Assembly (NCBI RefSeq): GCF_013044505.1
Contig: NZ_JABERD010000003.1
Span: forward strand, 96,737-160,736
Length of the DNA stretch: 64,000 nucleotides
Reading direction: 5' to 3'
From: Streptomyces sp. S3(2020)
Lineage (GTDB): Bacteria > Actinomycetota > Actinomycetes > Streptomycetales > Streptomycetaceae
How positions within the stretch are numbered: position 1 is the first letter of the stretch; each line of letters begins with the position of its first letter. This document shows positions 9,380 to 19,233 of the stretch, in pieces. The position numbers were made by a program, and so were the translations under genes. Below the pieces are notes generated by a model that was given only the letters and a program-made list of their open reading frames with translations, was not told where the DNA came from and did no database searches.

Positions 9380-9560
9380 ACCCCCTGACGGTCCCACTGG
9401 GCGCCCATGCCGTTCTCGGACGGAGCCATCGGCGGCCTCGTCATCTCGCGCGCCGTCCCCTTTCGCTGACGCGCACGGACGCCCGCCGCGTTTCCGTCGC
9501 GACAGCTGCCCGCCACCCCTCACCGTGGACCCCGCCCGGTCCGGCACAGAAGGACATCAC

Positions 9561-11798
9561 ATGCAGAAAGTAGCCCCGCAGTCCCTGTCGCTCGAACAGA
9601 AGGCGTCGTTGCTGACCGGCGGTGGCTTCTGGTCCACCGAGGCTCTCCCCGAGGAAGGCATCGAGGCGATCGTGCTCGCCGACGGTCCACATGGTGTCCG
9701 GCGGCAGAAGCACGGCACCGATCATCTGGGTCTGCACCACAGCGAACCGGCGACGTGTTTCCCGCCCGCTGTCGCGGTGGGATCGAGCTGGAGCGAGGAC
9801 GTGGCGGCGAAGATCGGCGCCGCTCTCGCCGAGGAGGCCCGGGCGCTGGGAGTGGACGTCCTGCTCGGACCCGGCGTGAACATCAAGCGCTCCCCGCTCG
9901 GCGGCCGCAACTTCGAGTACTACTCGGAGGACCCGCTCCTGTCCGGGGTGCTGGCCACCGCCTACGTGAGAGCTCTTCAGGCCGGTGGCGTCGGGGCGTC
10001 GTTGAAGCACTTCGCGGCCAACGACCAGGAGACCGAGCGCATGGTCATCAGCGCCGACGTCGACGAACGAACGCTCCGGGAGATCCATCTGGCTGCCTTC
10101 GAACGCGTCGTCACGGAGGCCGAACCGGCCACGGTCATGTGCTCGTACAACAGCGTCAACGGCGTTCAGGCCTCGGAGAACCACTGGCTTCTTACGCAGG
10201 TACTCCGAGACGAATGGGGGTACTCCGGCGCGGTGATCTCTGACTGGGGCGCCGTGCGCTCACGTCCCGCGGCGTTGAACGCCGGTCTGGATCTGTCCAT
10301 GCCGGGACCTGGCCATCATGCGACGCAGGCGCTGGTCGAAGCCGTACAGGCCGGCCATGTCGAGGAGTCGGCAGTGGACCGTGCCGCGCAGCGCGTGCTC
10401 GCACTTGTCGGGGCGGCCGGCCGCCGACCGGCCGCCGTGGACCTGGACGCCCATCATGAGCTGGCCCGCGAGCTCGCGGCTGAATGCGCGGTCCTCCTGA
10501 AGAACGAGCGCGGCACACTCCCGCTCGACCGGCCATCCTCCCTCCTCGTGGTCGGAGAGTTCGCGACCACGCCCCGGTACCAGGGCGGTGGCAGCTCGCA
10601 CGTGAACGCGACTTGTGTCGACGTCCCGCTGGAGTTCATCGAGACCCACGCGGCTGCGTGCGGGGCCGAGGTCACGTACGCGCGGGGCTTCGACACTCAT
10701 GGTGAGGACGGCGGCGCTCTGCTCGAGGCTGCGGTGCGTGCCGCGACCGAGGCCGAGGTGGTCGTCGTCTTCGCGGGTAATCCGGAGGTCGAGGAGACCG
10801 AGGGTCTCGACCGTGAACGTCTCGAACTCCCGCCCGCACAGGTTGAGTTGATCAAAGGGGTCGCCGCAGCCGCTCCGCGGACCGTGGTCGTGCTCGCGAA
10901 CGGAGGGGTGGTCTCGCTCGGTGAGTGGCACGACGACGTAGACGCGATCCTGGAGGGGTTCCTCCTGGGCCAGGGCGGCGGCGCGGCGATCGCCGCTCTC
11001 CTCTTCGGTGCGGCCAACCCCTCCGGCCGGCTCGCGGAGACGATCCCGCACCGCCTCCAGGACACGCCGACCTATCTGTCCTTCCCGGGCGAGCAGGGAC
11101 ATGTCCGCTACGGGGAAGGGGTGATGGTCGGCTACCGCCACTACGAGACGGTCGGCTCCCCGGTCCGTTATCCGTTCGGACACGGCCTGAGTTATACCGA
11201 CTTCGAAGTTTCCCAGCTGCGGGTACAGGTCGACGGACCGGCCGAGGCGACGGCGGTAGCCACGGTCACCAACACCGGTGCCCGAGCCGGCAAGTACGTG
11301 GTGCAGCTGTACGTCTCCACCGGCGTCGGCCCGGTCCGGCGCCCGGAGCGCACTCTCGCGGCGTTCGCCAAGGTGCACCTCGAACCAGCGGAGACCAGGA
11401 CCGTCCGGCTCTCCCTGGACCGGCGGGCGTTCGCGTACTGGGATCTCCCGCTTGCGCGGTGGGTCGTCCCGGGCGGTGCCTACACGGTCCAGGTCGGGGA
11501 GAACGCCTCCACAGTTCTCCGCGAGCAGCTCGTCCACCTTGACGGTGACGGCATCCCACCGACTCTGTCGTTGCAGTCGGACGTCGGCGAATGGCTCGCG
11601 CATCCCGTGGCGGGGCCCCCACTCAGGGGCCGTCTGATGCCGCTCATCGCGCAGGGCGGCCCGGAACCCGGTGACGACAGCGACGAGATGCGCATGGTGG
11701 CTTCGCTGCCGATGAACCAGATCCTCAACCTGAGCGGCGGTGCGATCGACGGTGACTGGCTCGTGTCGCTGCTCGACAGCCCCGGCGCAGGGACCTGA
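9561..11798 (+). CDS. GH3 family beta-glucosidase
   Basis: A 745-residue GH3 enzyme with the full family layout. The (beta/alpha)8 domain (residues ~1-270) has GPGVNIKRSPLGGRNFEYYS and KHFAANDQE, and the nucleophile Asp is residue 228 in SDWGAV. An alpha/beta sandwich domain follows (~300-560), then a fibronectin-III-like domain with the entry motif YPFGHGLSYTDFE. It releases terminal beta-linked glucose (or xylose/arabinose) from oligosaccharides and glycosides. There is no signal peptide, so cleavage happens inside the cell. The start is fixed by AGAAGGA at 9548-9554, 6 nt before the ATG; the frame stays open much further upstream across the MFS gene, but that is a GC-rich shadow. It is followed 80 nt later by the GH43 gene. 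Confidence 0.94.
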   Translation: MQKVAPQSLSLEQKASLLTGGGFWSTEALPEEGIEAIVLADGPHGVRRQKHGTDHLGLHHSEPATCFPPAVAVGSSWSEDVAAKIGAALAEEARALGVDVLLGPGVNIKRSPLGGRNFEYYSEDPLLSGVLATAYVRALQAGGVGASLKHFAANDQETERMVISADVDERTLREIHLAAFERVVTEAEPATVMCSYNSVNGVQASENHWLLTQVLRDEWGYSGAVISDWGAVRSRPAALNAGLDLSMPGPGHHATQALVEAVQAGHVEESAVDRAAQRVLALVGAAGRRPAAVDLDAHHELARELAAECAVLLKNERGTLPLDRPSSLLVVGEFATTPRYQGGGSSHVNATCVDVPLEFIETHAAACGAEVTYARGFDTHGEDGGALLEAAVRAATEAEVVVVFAGNPEVEETEGLDRERLELPPAQVELIKGVAAAAPRTVVVLANGGVVSLGEWHDDVDAILEGFLLGQGGGAAIAALLFGAANPSGRLAETIPHRLQDTPTYLSFPGEQGHVRYGEGVMVGYRHYETVGSPVRYPFGHGLSYTDFEVSQLRVQVDGPAEATAVATVTNTGARAGKYVVQLYVSTGVGPVRRPERTLAAFAKVHLEPAETRTVRLSLDRRAFAYWDLPLARWVVPGGAYTVQVGENASTVLREQLVHLDGDGIPPTLSLQSDVGEWLAHPVAGPPLRGRLMPLIAQGGPEPGDDSDEMRMVASLPMNQILNLSGGAIDGDWLVSLLDSPGAGT

Positions 11799-11878
11799 GC
11801 ACCGCGAGAACGCGCCCTGCGCGCATCCCGCCCCTGTCTCCGGCCTGCCATCAACGCAAGAAAGGGCACATCCCTCTT

Positions 11879-13642
11879 ATGACCTCCGGCCCCCGCTCCC
11901 GTACAAAAGCAGCCGTCTGCAACCCGCTCAATCTTCCGTACCGCTATCAGGACGTGCGCCCCATGGGCGCGGAGCGGACCGTGCATCGAGAGGCGGCTGA
12001 CCCCGCCATCGTCTGGTACCGGGGCCGGTTCTACCTTTTCGCCTCGATGTCGGCGGGGTTCTGGCACTCGACGGACCTGATCACCTGGGAGTACCGCGCG
12101 ACCCAGAAACTGCCCGCGCTCGACTACGCACCCCACGCGCGCGAGATCGACGGAGTCCTGTACTTCGCGGCTTCCCGACTGACGGACAGCCCGATCTTCC
12201 GCAGTGAGGCACCACTCGCGGACGACTTCACCCTGGTGAACCCAGGGTTCCCGTTCTGGGACCCGCACCTTTTCCAGGACGATGACGGCGCCCTCTACCT
12301 GTACTGGGGCTGTTCGAACAAGGAACCCATCACCGGCGTCCGCCTCGACCCGAGGACACTGGACAAGGCAGGCGAACCGGTCCCCCTAATCAGCGGCGCT
12401 CCCGACCGTCACGGCTGGGAGAGGATCGGGGAGAACCACGTCAAGGCCGAGCCCACCACGGAGCGGGCGAAAATCATCGCCCAGTACCTCGGCGACTCCC
12501 CGTTCGTCGAAGGCGCGTGGATGACACGGCACAACGACACGTACTACCTCCAGTACGCCGCACCAGGCACGGAATGGAACACGTACGCAAACGGGTACTA
12601 CACAGGACCCTCACCGCTCGGACCGTTCGCGTACTCGCCCAACAGCCCCTTCTCCTCCAAGCCGGGAGGCTTCGCCACCGGAGCCGGTCACGGCAGCACC
12701 TTCCAGGACGAACACGGCAATTGGTGGCACGCCGCCACCATGCGTGTCTCGGTGCATCACGAATTCGAGCGGCGCATCGGGCTGTTCCCGGCCGGTTTCG
12801 ACTCCGACGGCGTCCTTTTCTGCAACCAGAACTTCGGGGACTACCCGATGCTCGTTCCCGACCGGCGTATCGACCCGTGGACGGACACCTTCGCCGGGTG
12901 GATGCTGCAGTCGTTCCGGACCATGACGACAGCGTCCTCGTCCGCTGAGGGCCACGAACCCGGACTCGCCGTCAACGAAGACATCCGAACCTGGTGGACC
13001 GCCGGAACCTCGCAGCCCGGTGAGTGGCTCCAGACCGATCTCGGCGAAGAACGCACCGTTGCAGCGATTCAACTCAATCTCGCCGACCAGGACCTGACGC
13101 GTCACGCCCCGGCGAGGACCGACGGTGAGCAGGGCAACGGAGCCTGGAGAGCGATCTACCCGGATCCCCAGCCGACCGAGGTCCTAATCGAACTCTCGTC
13201 AGACGGCCAGGAATGGCATGCTGTCGCGGACAATCGAGGTTCGGGCGAAGACTCTCCGCACGCATTCGTGGTGCTTGACCCCGCACGACGAACTCGATTC
13301 GTAAGAGTCACAGCCGGCAGAATGCCGTTCGACGGACCATTCTCGGTCAGCGGACTCCGCGTTTTCGGTATCGGCGACGGAGCAGCACCCTCAGCCACCA
13401 CCACGCGAGCGAAGCGCGTCGACGACCTCACGGCAACGATCGAGTGGGACCCCTGTGAGACGGCCCAGGGGTACAACGTCCGCTACGGCATTGCGCCCGG
13501 CAAGCTGTATCACAGCTGGCTGCTCTACGAGCAGAACGACCTCGATCTGCGAAGCCTGAACGCGGGACGCGACTACTGGGTCGCGGTCGACTCCTTCAAC
13601 GAGAACGGAGTCACCCCGGGCCCAGTCCTGAAGATCACCTGA
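11879..13642 (+). CDS. GH43-type glycosidase with F5/8-type C and fibronectin-III modules
   Basis: A 587-residue protein. The N-terminal ~320 residues form a five-bladed propeller with the GH43 catalytic triad in order: general base Asp41 (EAADPAIVW), pKa-setting Asp128 (FWDPHLF) and general acid Glu211 (VEGAWM). Residues ~345-490 look like a discoidin (F5/8 type C) sugar-binding module and the last ~85 like a fibronectin-III domain. GH43 enzymes act on beta-xylosides and alpha-L-arabinofuranosides. The binding modules are unusual because no signal peptide is visible, so either the protein works in the cytoplasm or is exported another way. The ribosome site (AAGAAAGG) is 12-13 nt from the ATG, rather far. 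Confidence 0.88.
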   Translation: MTSGPRSRTKAAVCNPLNLPYRYQDVRPMGAERTVHREAADPAIVWYRGRFYLFASMSAGFWHSTDLITWEYRATQKLPALDYAPHAREIDGVLYFAASRLTDSPIFRSEAPLADDFTLVNPGFPFWDPHLFQDDDGALYLYWGCSNKEPITGVRLDPRTLDKAGEPVPLISGAPDRHGWERIGENHVKAEPTTERAKIIAQYLGDSPFVEGAWMTRHNDTYYLQYAAPGTEWNTYANGYYTGPSPLGPFAYSPNSPFSSKPGGFATGAGHGSTFQDEHGNWWHAATMRVSVHHEFERRIGLFPAGFDSDGVLFCNQNFGDYPMLVPDRRIDPWTDTFAGWMLQSFRTMTTASSSAEGHEPGLAVNEDIRTWWTAGTSQPGEWLQTDLGEERTVAAIQLNLADQDLTRHAPARTDGEQGNGAWRAIYPDPQPTEVLIELSSDGQEWHAVADNRGSGEDSPHAFVVLDPARRTRFVRVTAGRMPFDGPFSVSGLRVFGIGDGAAPSATTTRAKRVDDLTATIEWDPCETAQGYNVRYGIAPGKLYHSWLLYEQNDLDLRSLNAGRDYWVAVDSFNENGVTPGPVLKIT

Positions 13643-13781
13643 AGACCCGCGCGGCCACACGCCTGGCTACCCAGCCCCCCATCAGGGGATAGCAACACCG
13701 GTGGGGCAGGTACCGCACGCATGCTTGATCGGTCCCGGCCAACGGCACCGCGGCACGCCCCCAACCAACGAAGGACACAGA

Positions 13782-14780
13782 ATGAGCATTCCGAGTCGCA
13801 CCCTCGGCGGGCGCCTCGCAGTCGGAGCCGTGGGCTTCGGTGCCATGGGCTACGCCGGTGCCTACGACCAGTCGGCCGCCGGCACCGAGTCGCCCGTGGA
13901 CCTGATCGGACGGGCGCTGGATCTCGGTGTCACCCTGCTCGACACCGCCGATCTCTACGGTGACAGCGAGGAGGTACTCGGCCGTGCGTTGACGGGGCGC
14001 CGAGAGTCGGTCGTTCTTGCCACCAAGTTCGGCATCGTGGCTCCGCCGATGGGCGGGAATCCCCCCGTCATGAACGGCTCGCCCGCCTACATGCGTGAAC
14101 GCATCGAACGTTCCCTCACTCTTCTGAAGACCGACTACGTCGACCTGTACTACCTGCACCGTGTCGATCCCGATCTGCCGATCGAGGAGACCGTCGGCGC
14201 CATGGCCGAACTCGTCTCCCAGGGCAAGGTGCGCTACCTCGGGCTGTCCGAGGCTGCCCCGGACACGATCCGCCGGGCGCATGCCGTGCACCCGATCACG
14301 GCGGTGGAGACGGAATGGTCGCTGTGGGCGCGTGACATCGAAACCGAGATCTTCCCGCTGGCCCAGGAACTCGGCATCAGCGTCGTCCCCTACAGTCCGC
14401 TCGGCCGTGGCGCGCTGACCGGGACCATCACCTCGCGCAACGACCTTTCCGAAAACGACTGGCGACGCACCATGCCCCAATACGCCGAAGGCACGCTGGA
14501 CAAGAATCTCACCACTCTCGACGTCGTGCGGGATATAGCGGAAGCCCACGAGGCCACGCCCGGACAGGTGTCGCTGGCGTGGCTGCTGGCCAAGGCGCCC
14601 GACGTCGTCCCGATCCCAGGCACTCGCCGCATCGCCTACCTCGAGCAGAACGCCCAGGCAGTCAACGTGGTACTCACCGCGGACGACATCGCACGCCTCG
14701 ACGCCGTCACCGTGACCGGCGAACGAGAGTACATGGCTGACAACTGGACATCGGGGGTCAGCCCTCAACTGAACCAGTAA
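13782..14780 (+). CDS. Aldo/keto reductase
   Basis: A 332-residue (beta/alpha)8 NADPH-dependent oxidoreductase. The AKR catalytic tetrad is visible in order: Asp and Tyr in [13 protein letters not shown], Lys in VLATKFG and His in YYLHRVD. The C-terminal [19 protein letters not shown] is the cofactor-phosphate site. It reduces aldehydes or ketones (or oxidises sugars/alcohols in reverse). It starts at ATG 13782 with GAAGGA 6 nt upstream, about 140 nt after the GH43 gene on the same strand. It may process a sugar or aglycone released by the glycosidases; the substrate cannot be read from sequence. Confidence 0.93.
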   Translation: MSIPSRTLGGRLAVGAVGFGAMGYAGAYDQSAAGTESPVDLIGRALDLGVTLLDTADLYGDSEEVLGRALTGRRESVVLATKFGIVAPPMGGNPPVMNGSPAYMRERIERSLTLLKTDYVDLYYLHRVDPDLPIEETVGAMAELVSQGKVRYLGLSEAAPDTIRRAHAVHPITAVETEWSLWARDIETEIFPLAQELGISVVPYSPLGRGALTGTITSRNDLSENDWRRTMPQYAEGTLDKNLTTLDVVRDIAEAHEATPGQVSLAWLLAKAPDVVPIPGTRRIAYLEQNAQAVNVVLTADDIARLDAVTVTGEREYMADNWTSGVSPQLNQ

Positions 14781-14929
14781 CGGGTGAATCGGATACGGGG
14801 TGGGGGATCCGTAGCGTTCAAGCAGCCAGGGGACAGCCCGGTGATCGAGACGGGGGCACGGGACGCGTTCCAGGCCGGTTGCCGGTGCGGGTGGCCTCGG
14901 GCATGGTGCGGGCGCATCCGCGTTCACCA

Positions 14930-15575
14930 CGGCCTCCATTGCGTCGGCCTTCGAGGCCGGATGTGCGTGTCACCGGGGAGGCGTGCCGCGCTCCGCGGTC
15001 ACCGTTGGCACGGCAGGACATGAGGAGTCGGGCGTCCAAGGAGCCGACGTGCAGGTCCACGGCGACGTCACGGGCGGTGTCCGTGACGTCGCCCAGGTCC
15101 CTGTCCTACAGGTCGATGCTGAAGCCGAGGCTGAAGTCTCGGCTGAGCTGTTCTCCTTCCTGCGTTCCAGACGGCAGAGTCCCCCGCCGAGGACTGGCAG
15201 CGTGGCTTCGGCCGTACCCACGTCACCGCTGGAGATTCAGAGCATCCAGGACGCACACTTCCCCACTCCTGGCCCACGGCGGTGAGCTCGGCGGCCGGAC
15301 GCGGGATGACCGTGCTCATGTCGATGAGCGGCGCCCTGGGCCGGGTGCGCTGGAGCACGCCGTCATCGCCAACTACGACCTCGGCGAAGCCCTCCGCTGT
15401 GGTCCCGCTGCGGGACCACCGGCCGAGACAGGACGGTCGACCGTTGCGACGACTGCGGTTGTGGCCCGTGACCTCTTCGTGAAGGCCAGGAGGAGGTTGG
15501 CCGCCAGGAGGCCTCCCATGGCGTCGGGACCGATGAAGGCGATGGAGCGGAACCTCTCCGTGAGCCGTGTCCATG
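14930..15575 (-). pseudogene. Decayed 3-hydroxyisobutyrate / tartronate-semialdehyde reductase family gene
   Basis: Three minus-strand frames together spell a broken member of the beta-hydroxyacid dehydrogenase family. Near 15556 the N-terminal NAD-binding motif reads RSIAFIGPDAMGG followed by LLAANLLLAF. Near 15300 another frame reads LIDMSTVIPRPAAEL, the family's 'DMST' substrate motif. Near 15215 a third frame gives DVGTAEATLPVLGG, normally 'GG..A..GTL..mvGG'. The end resembles a family C-terminus (SLDARLLMSCRANGDRG) near 15000. Normal members have ~290 residues, so part of the middle is missing too. Several frameshifts and deletions rule out function. It lies just upstream of the iolD operon and may be a lost member of the pathway. 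The start and end are approximate. Confidence 0.65.
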
Positions 15576-15609
15576 ACTGGCCGTGGAGGAAGTACGCCCT
15601 CGCTCATGA

Positions 15610-15648
15610 TGATGGAAAAAAGATGTCCTCTTTGATGGCCAAATGATT
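15610..15648 (+). promoter_or_regulatory. Two TGATGG-N6-GAT boxes upstream of the aldehyde dehydrogenase-iolD operon
   Basis: TGATGGAAAAAAGATG lies at 15610-15625 and TGATGGCCAAATGATT at 15633-15648, starts 23 bp apart, in an AT-rich patch 135-173 nt before the operon's first ATG. An inverted repeat GATTGAT/ATCAATC (15645-15651, 15663-15669) follows. The same box recurs near 23097, 27311 and 35662. Confidence 0.6.
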
Positions 15649-15782
15649 GATTCAAGGGCTTCATCAATCCCTCGGCGTGGACCTAGCGTTGCGAGCACGT
15701 AAACGGCCTTGCCGTCGGCCGTGCCGCACCCTTTGAGGCGCGCCACGGCCGTGTTCTGACGGCTTGCTGAAGGGAGAGGGCA

Positions 15783-17225
15783 ATGGCGCCTGTGGAGTTG
15801 CTGATCGGCAGCCGGTGGCAGTCGGCCAAGGGAACCGGACAGATCCGGGAGGTCAGGTCACCGTTCGACGGTTCGACGGCCGGCACCGTGGCGCTCGCCG
15901 GAACGGAGGACGTCGAGGCTGCCCTCGCGGCGGCGGAGCGCGGCGCGGCGGTCTGGCGCCGTACGCCCGCCCATGAACGGATGCGTATTCTGCTGCGCGC
16001 CGCAGAACTCGCCGACGAGCGGGCCTCGAAGACCGCCCAGACCATCAGCGCGGAGTCCGGCAAGACCATCACGGAGGCCACCGGCGAGGCGTCCCGTTCC
16101 GGCGACCTGATCCGGCTGGCAGCCTTCGAGGGAACACAGCTCTACGGTGAGACGCTCCCGCTCGACGCCAACCGAGGCACCGGGCAGGACAAGGTCGGCT
16201 TCACCCTGCGCCAGCCCTGCGGGATCGTCGTGGCCATCACGCCGTTCAACTACCCGGCGCTGCTGGTCCTGCACAAGCTCGCCCCGGCCCTGGCCGCCGG
16301 CAATGCGGTCATCCTGAAGCCGGCCACCAGCACCCCGCTGACCGCCCTTGAACTGGCCGGGTGCTTCGTGGACGCGGGCCTGCCGGAAGGCGTGCTCTCG
16401 GTGCTCGTCGGCTCCGGGGCGGTGCTCGGCGACGCCCTTGTCACCGACCCCCGAGTCCGGAAGATCTCCTTCACCGGCTCGACAGCCACCGGAGAACACA
16501 TCTCCCGCGTCGCCGGAGTGAAGAAGCTGTCCCTGGAGCTGGGCGCCTCCTGCCCCGTCATCGTGCTGCCGGACGCCGACATCGAGGCCGCCGCGAGTGC
16601 CGTCGCCGCCGGTGGATACGTGAACGCCGGACAGGTGTGCATCTCCGTCCAGCGAGTGATCACCCACCCCGCCGTCACCGGTGACTTCCTGGACGCTCTC
16701 GTCCCCAAGGTCGAGGCCATCCGCACCGGCGACCCCTCCTCCCCGGATACGACCATGGGCGCTCTCATCACCACGGCGGAGGCGGAGCGCGTCGAACGGG
16801 CCATCGCCCAGGCCGGTGCGGACGGGGCCCGCGTCCTGACCGGCGGTTCGCGCGACGGAGCGGTGGTGCAGCCCGCAGTGGTCGCTGACGTCGCCCCTGA
16901 ATCCCCGTTCAGCCAGCAGGAGTTGTTCGGTCCCGCGGTCGCCGTCAGCGTGGCGGAGGACTGGGAGTCCGCCATCGCGCAGGCCAACGGCACCGCCTAC
17001 GGCCTCGGCGCCGGCATCTTCACCGCCGACATCGCCGGAGCGGTACGGGCCATCCGGGAGATCGACGCCGGTTCCGTCCACATCAACTGGACGCCGCTGT
17101 GGCGCGCCGACCTGATGCCGTACGGCGGCCTGAAGGGCAGCGGTTACGGCAAGGAGGGCCCCCGGGCTGCGGTCAGCGAGATGACCGAGGTCAAGACGGT
17201 CATCCTGCACGGCCGTCCCTGGTGA
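15783..17225 (+). CDS. NAD(P)-dependent aldehyde dehydrogenase
   Basis: A 480-residue aldehyde dehydrogenase. The cofactor and active-site signatures are in order: TPFNYPALLVLHKLAPALAA, ILKPATSTP, SFTGSTATGE, the general base Glu252 in LELGA and the catalytic Cys286 in NAGQVC. It oxidises an aldehyde to the free acid. Within the superfamily it looks like the lactaldehyde/glyceraldehyde/semialdehyde group rather than CoA-acylating enzymes. As first gene of the iolD operon it may oxidise a semialdehyde made by the downstream aldolase or by IolD. AGGGAGAGGG precedes the ATG. The next gene begins 43 nt after its stop. Confidence 0.92.
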   Translation: MAPVELLIGSRWQSAKGTGQIREVRSPFDGSTAGTVALAGTEDVEAALAAAERGAAVWRRTPAHERMRILLRAAELADERASKTAQTISAESGKTITEATGEASRSGDLIRLAAFEGTQLYGETLPLDANRGTGQDKVGFTLRQPCGIVVAITPFNYPALLVLHKLAPALAAGNAVILKPATSTPLTALELAGCFVDAGLPEGVLSVLVGSGAVLGDALVTDPRVRKISFTGSTATGEHISRVAGVKKLSLELGASCPVIVLPDADIEAAASAVAAGGYVNAGQVCISVQRVITHPAVTGDFLDALVPKVEAIRTGDPSSPDTTMGALITTAEAERVERAIAQAGADGARVLTGGSRDGAVVQPAVVADVAPESPFSQQELFGPAVAVSVAEDWESAIAQANGTAYGLGAGIFTADIAGAVRAIREIDAGSVHINWTPLWRADLMPYGGLKGSGYGKEGPRAAVSEMTEVKTVILHGRPW

Positions 17226-17268
17226 TCCTGTTGCCCCTCTCGTACAAGCCCCGATCAGGAGCCGACTC

Positions 17269-19233
17269 ATGACTGACCGGACGCAACAGCGCACGGTGCG
17301 CCTCACCGTCGCCCAGGCCGTCGTCACCTATCTCTCCCGGCAGTACTCCGTGGCCGACGGCCATCGCCGCCGCCTCATTCCAGCCGCGCTGGGCATCTTC
17401 GGCCATGGCAACGTGGCCGGGCTCGGCCAGGCCCTCGACCAGCTCAGCGACCAACTCCCCTTCATCCAGGGCCGCAACGAGCAGGCACTTGTCCACATCG
17501 CGACCGCCTACGGCAAGGCGACGCGCAGGCACGCCACCCTGGCCGTCACTGCCTCCATCGGCCCAGGTGCCCTGAACATGGTGACCGGCGCGGGCCTGGC
17601 CACCGTCAACCGACTGCCCGTCCTGCTGCTGCCGGGCGACACGTACGCGACCCGTCATCAGGGACCCGTACTCCAGCAGCTGCAGCACCCGATCGAGGCC
17701 GACACCACGGTGAACGACGCGTTCCGGCCCGTCTCCCGTTTCTTCGACCGCATCACGCGGCCCGAGCAGCTGCTGACCGCGCTGCCCGCCGCGATGCGGG
17801 CGCTCACCGACGTGGACACCGGCGCGGTCGTCGTCTCCCTCCCGCAGGACATCCAGTCCCACGCCTACGACTTCCCGGTGGAGTTCTTCGCCGAGCGCGA
17901 CTGGAGCATCCGCCGTCCGGCGCCGGACGCCGACGAGGTCGCCGCGGTGGCACAGATGCTCGCCGAGGCCGAGAAACCGCTGATCATCGCCGGTGGCGGT
18001 GTCGTGTACTCCGGTGCCACCAAAGAACTTGAGGACCTCGCCGAGGCGGCGGGCGTTCCCGTCTCCGAGACCTTCGCGGGCAAGGGCGCGGTTCAGCGCC
18101 GCGCCTGGTGGCAGCTCGGCGGCATCGGTCTCGAAGGCACCCCTGCGGTGAACGCTCTCGCCCGGGAAGCCGACTTCGTGCTCACCGTGGGCTCCCGGCT
18201 GACGGACTTCGCCACCGCCTCGCACTCCATCTTCCACAACCCGGACGTGCGCTTCGCGAGCATCAACGTCAATGTCCACGATGCGGACCGCCTCGGCGCC
18301 ACCGCCATTGTGGCCGACGCCAAGCGGGCCTTGGCGGCGCTGACCGCCGCCGTACGCGCGATCGGCACCACCATCTCGCCGTCCTGGCAGGAGCAGGCGC
18401 GTGTCCTGGACGAGCAGTGGCAGGCACAGCGGGCCGCCGTCCTCGACCCGGAGACCGCCTTTGACTTCGCGTCACTGCCCGACGACTCCGACGTCGTCCG
18501 CGACACCGACGCGGCCCTCACCCAGGGGCAGCTGATCGGCCTGCTCCAGCAACACGCGCAGTTCGGCGACACCATCATCGCCGCCGCCGGCGGCCCGCCC
18601 GGTGACCTGCAGAAGGTGTGGGACGCCACCGAAGGCCGCTTCGCGCACCTGGAGTTCGGCTTTTCCTGCATGGGCTACGAGCTGCCCGCAGCGATCGGCG
18701 TCCGCCTCGCCGAGCCCGATACGTCGAAGCGGGTGCTGTCCCTGCTCGGCGACGGCACCTTCCTCATGGCGCCGACCGAACTGGTCACGGCCGCGCAGGA
18801 GAAGCTCCCGGTCACCATTGTGATCCCGGAGAACCACGGATACCAGGTCATCCACCGCCTCCAAATGGGCCGCAACGGAAGGGAGTTCGGCAACGAGTTC
18901 CGCTACCGCGACGGCAGTCTGGAGATCGGCTCCGGCAAGCCCGCCCGTCTGGAGGGCGACTACCTTCAGGTCGACCTGGTGCAGATCGCGGCGGGCCTCG
19001 GCGCCCGCGCGCTTCGCGCCACCACCGTCGACGAGGTGCGTGCCGCCCTCGCCGAGACCCGCTACCACGACGGTCCCGTCGTCCTGGTCGTCCCCGTGAT
19101 CCCGCACGCCGACCTGCCCGGCGCCGGGGTGTGGTGGGACGTGGCCCCGGCCGAAGTCTCCGAACAGGAGACCGTGGCCCAGCTGCGCGGCGAGTACGAA
19201 CAGGGCCTGGCGTCCCAGAGGTGGTACGGATGA
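17269..19233 (+). CDS. iolD: 3D-(3,5/4)-trihydroxycyclohexane-1,2-dione hydrolase (IolD)
   Basis: A 654-residue ThDP-dependent enzyme that opens the cyclitol ring, turning trihydroxycyclohexane-dione into 5-deoxy-glucuronate in inositol breakdown. It begins with VRLTVAQAVVTYLSRQYS and GIFGHGNVAGLGQAL, both characteristic of IolD. The cofactor-activating Glu is residue 71 (GRNEQALVHIATAYG), and the ThDP/Mg motif is GDGTF with Asp495. A long insertion relative to acetolactate synthases is also typical of IolD. AGGAG lies 7 nt before the ATG. The stop overlaps the start of the aldolase gene by 4 nt (ATGA). The usual partners iolB and iolC are absent here except as remnants near 27 kb. Confidence 0.93.
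   Translation: MTDRTQQRTVRLTVAQAVVTYLSRQYSVADGHRRRLIPAALGIFGHGNVAGLGQALDQLSDQLPFIQGRNEQALVHIATAYGKATRRHATLAVTASIGPGALNMVTGAGLATVNRLPVLLLPGDTYATRHQGPVLQQLQHPIEADTTVNDAFRPVSRFFDRITRPEQLLTALPAAMRALTDVDTGAVVVSLPQDIQSHAYDFPVEFFAERDWSIRRPAPDADEVAAVAQMLAEAEKPLIIAGGGVVYSGATKELEDLAEAAGVPVSETFAGKGAVQRRAWWQLGGIGLEGTPAVNALAREADFVLTVGSRLTDFATASHSIFHNPDVRFASINVNVHDADRLGATAIVADAKRALAALTAAVRAIGTTISPSWQEQARVLDEQWQAQRAAVLDPETAFDFASLPDDSDVVRDTDAALTQGQLIGLLQQHAQFGDTIIAAAGGPPGDLQKVWDATEGRFAHLEFGFSCMGYELPAAIGVRLAEPDTSKRVLSLLGDGTFLMAPTELVTAAQEKLPVTIVIPENHGYQVIHRLQMGRNGREFGNEFRYRDGSLEIGSGKPARLEGDYLQVDLVQIAAGLGARALRATTVDEVRAALAETRYHDGPVVLVVPVIPHADLPGAGVWWDVAPAEVSEQETVAQLRGEYEQGLASQRWYG

Noticed and set aside
8373..9560. 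Long in-frame upstream extension of the GH3 gene across the MFS gene
   Set aside because: The extension is a shadow of the MFS gene in another frame. A ribosome site and the conserved GH3 start are at 9561.
14879..15646. Plus-strand open frame of 255 codons upstream of the aldehyde dehydrogenase
   Set aside because: No family resemblance or ribosome site; the opposite strand carries recognisable broken dehydrogenase motifs instead.
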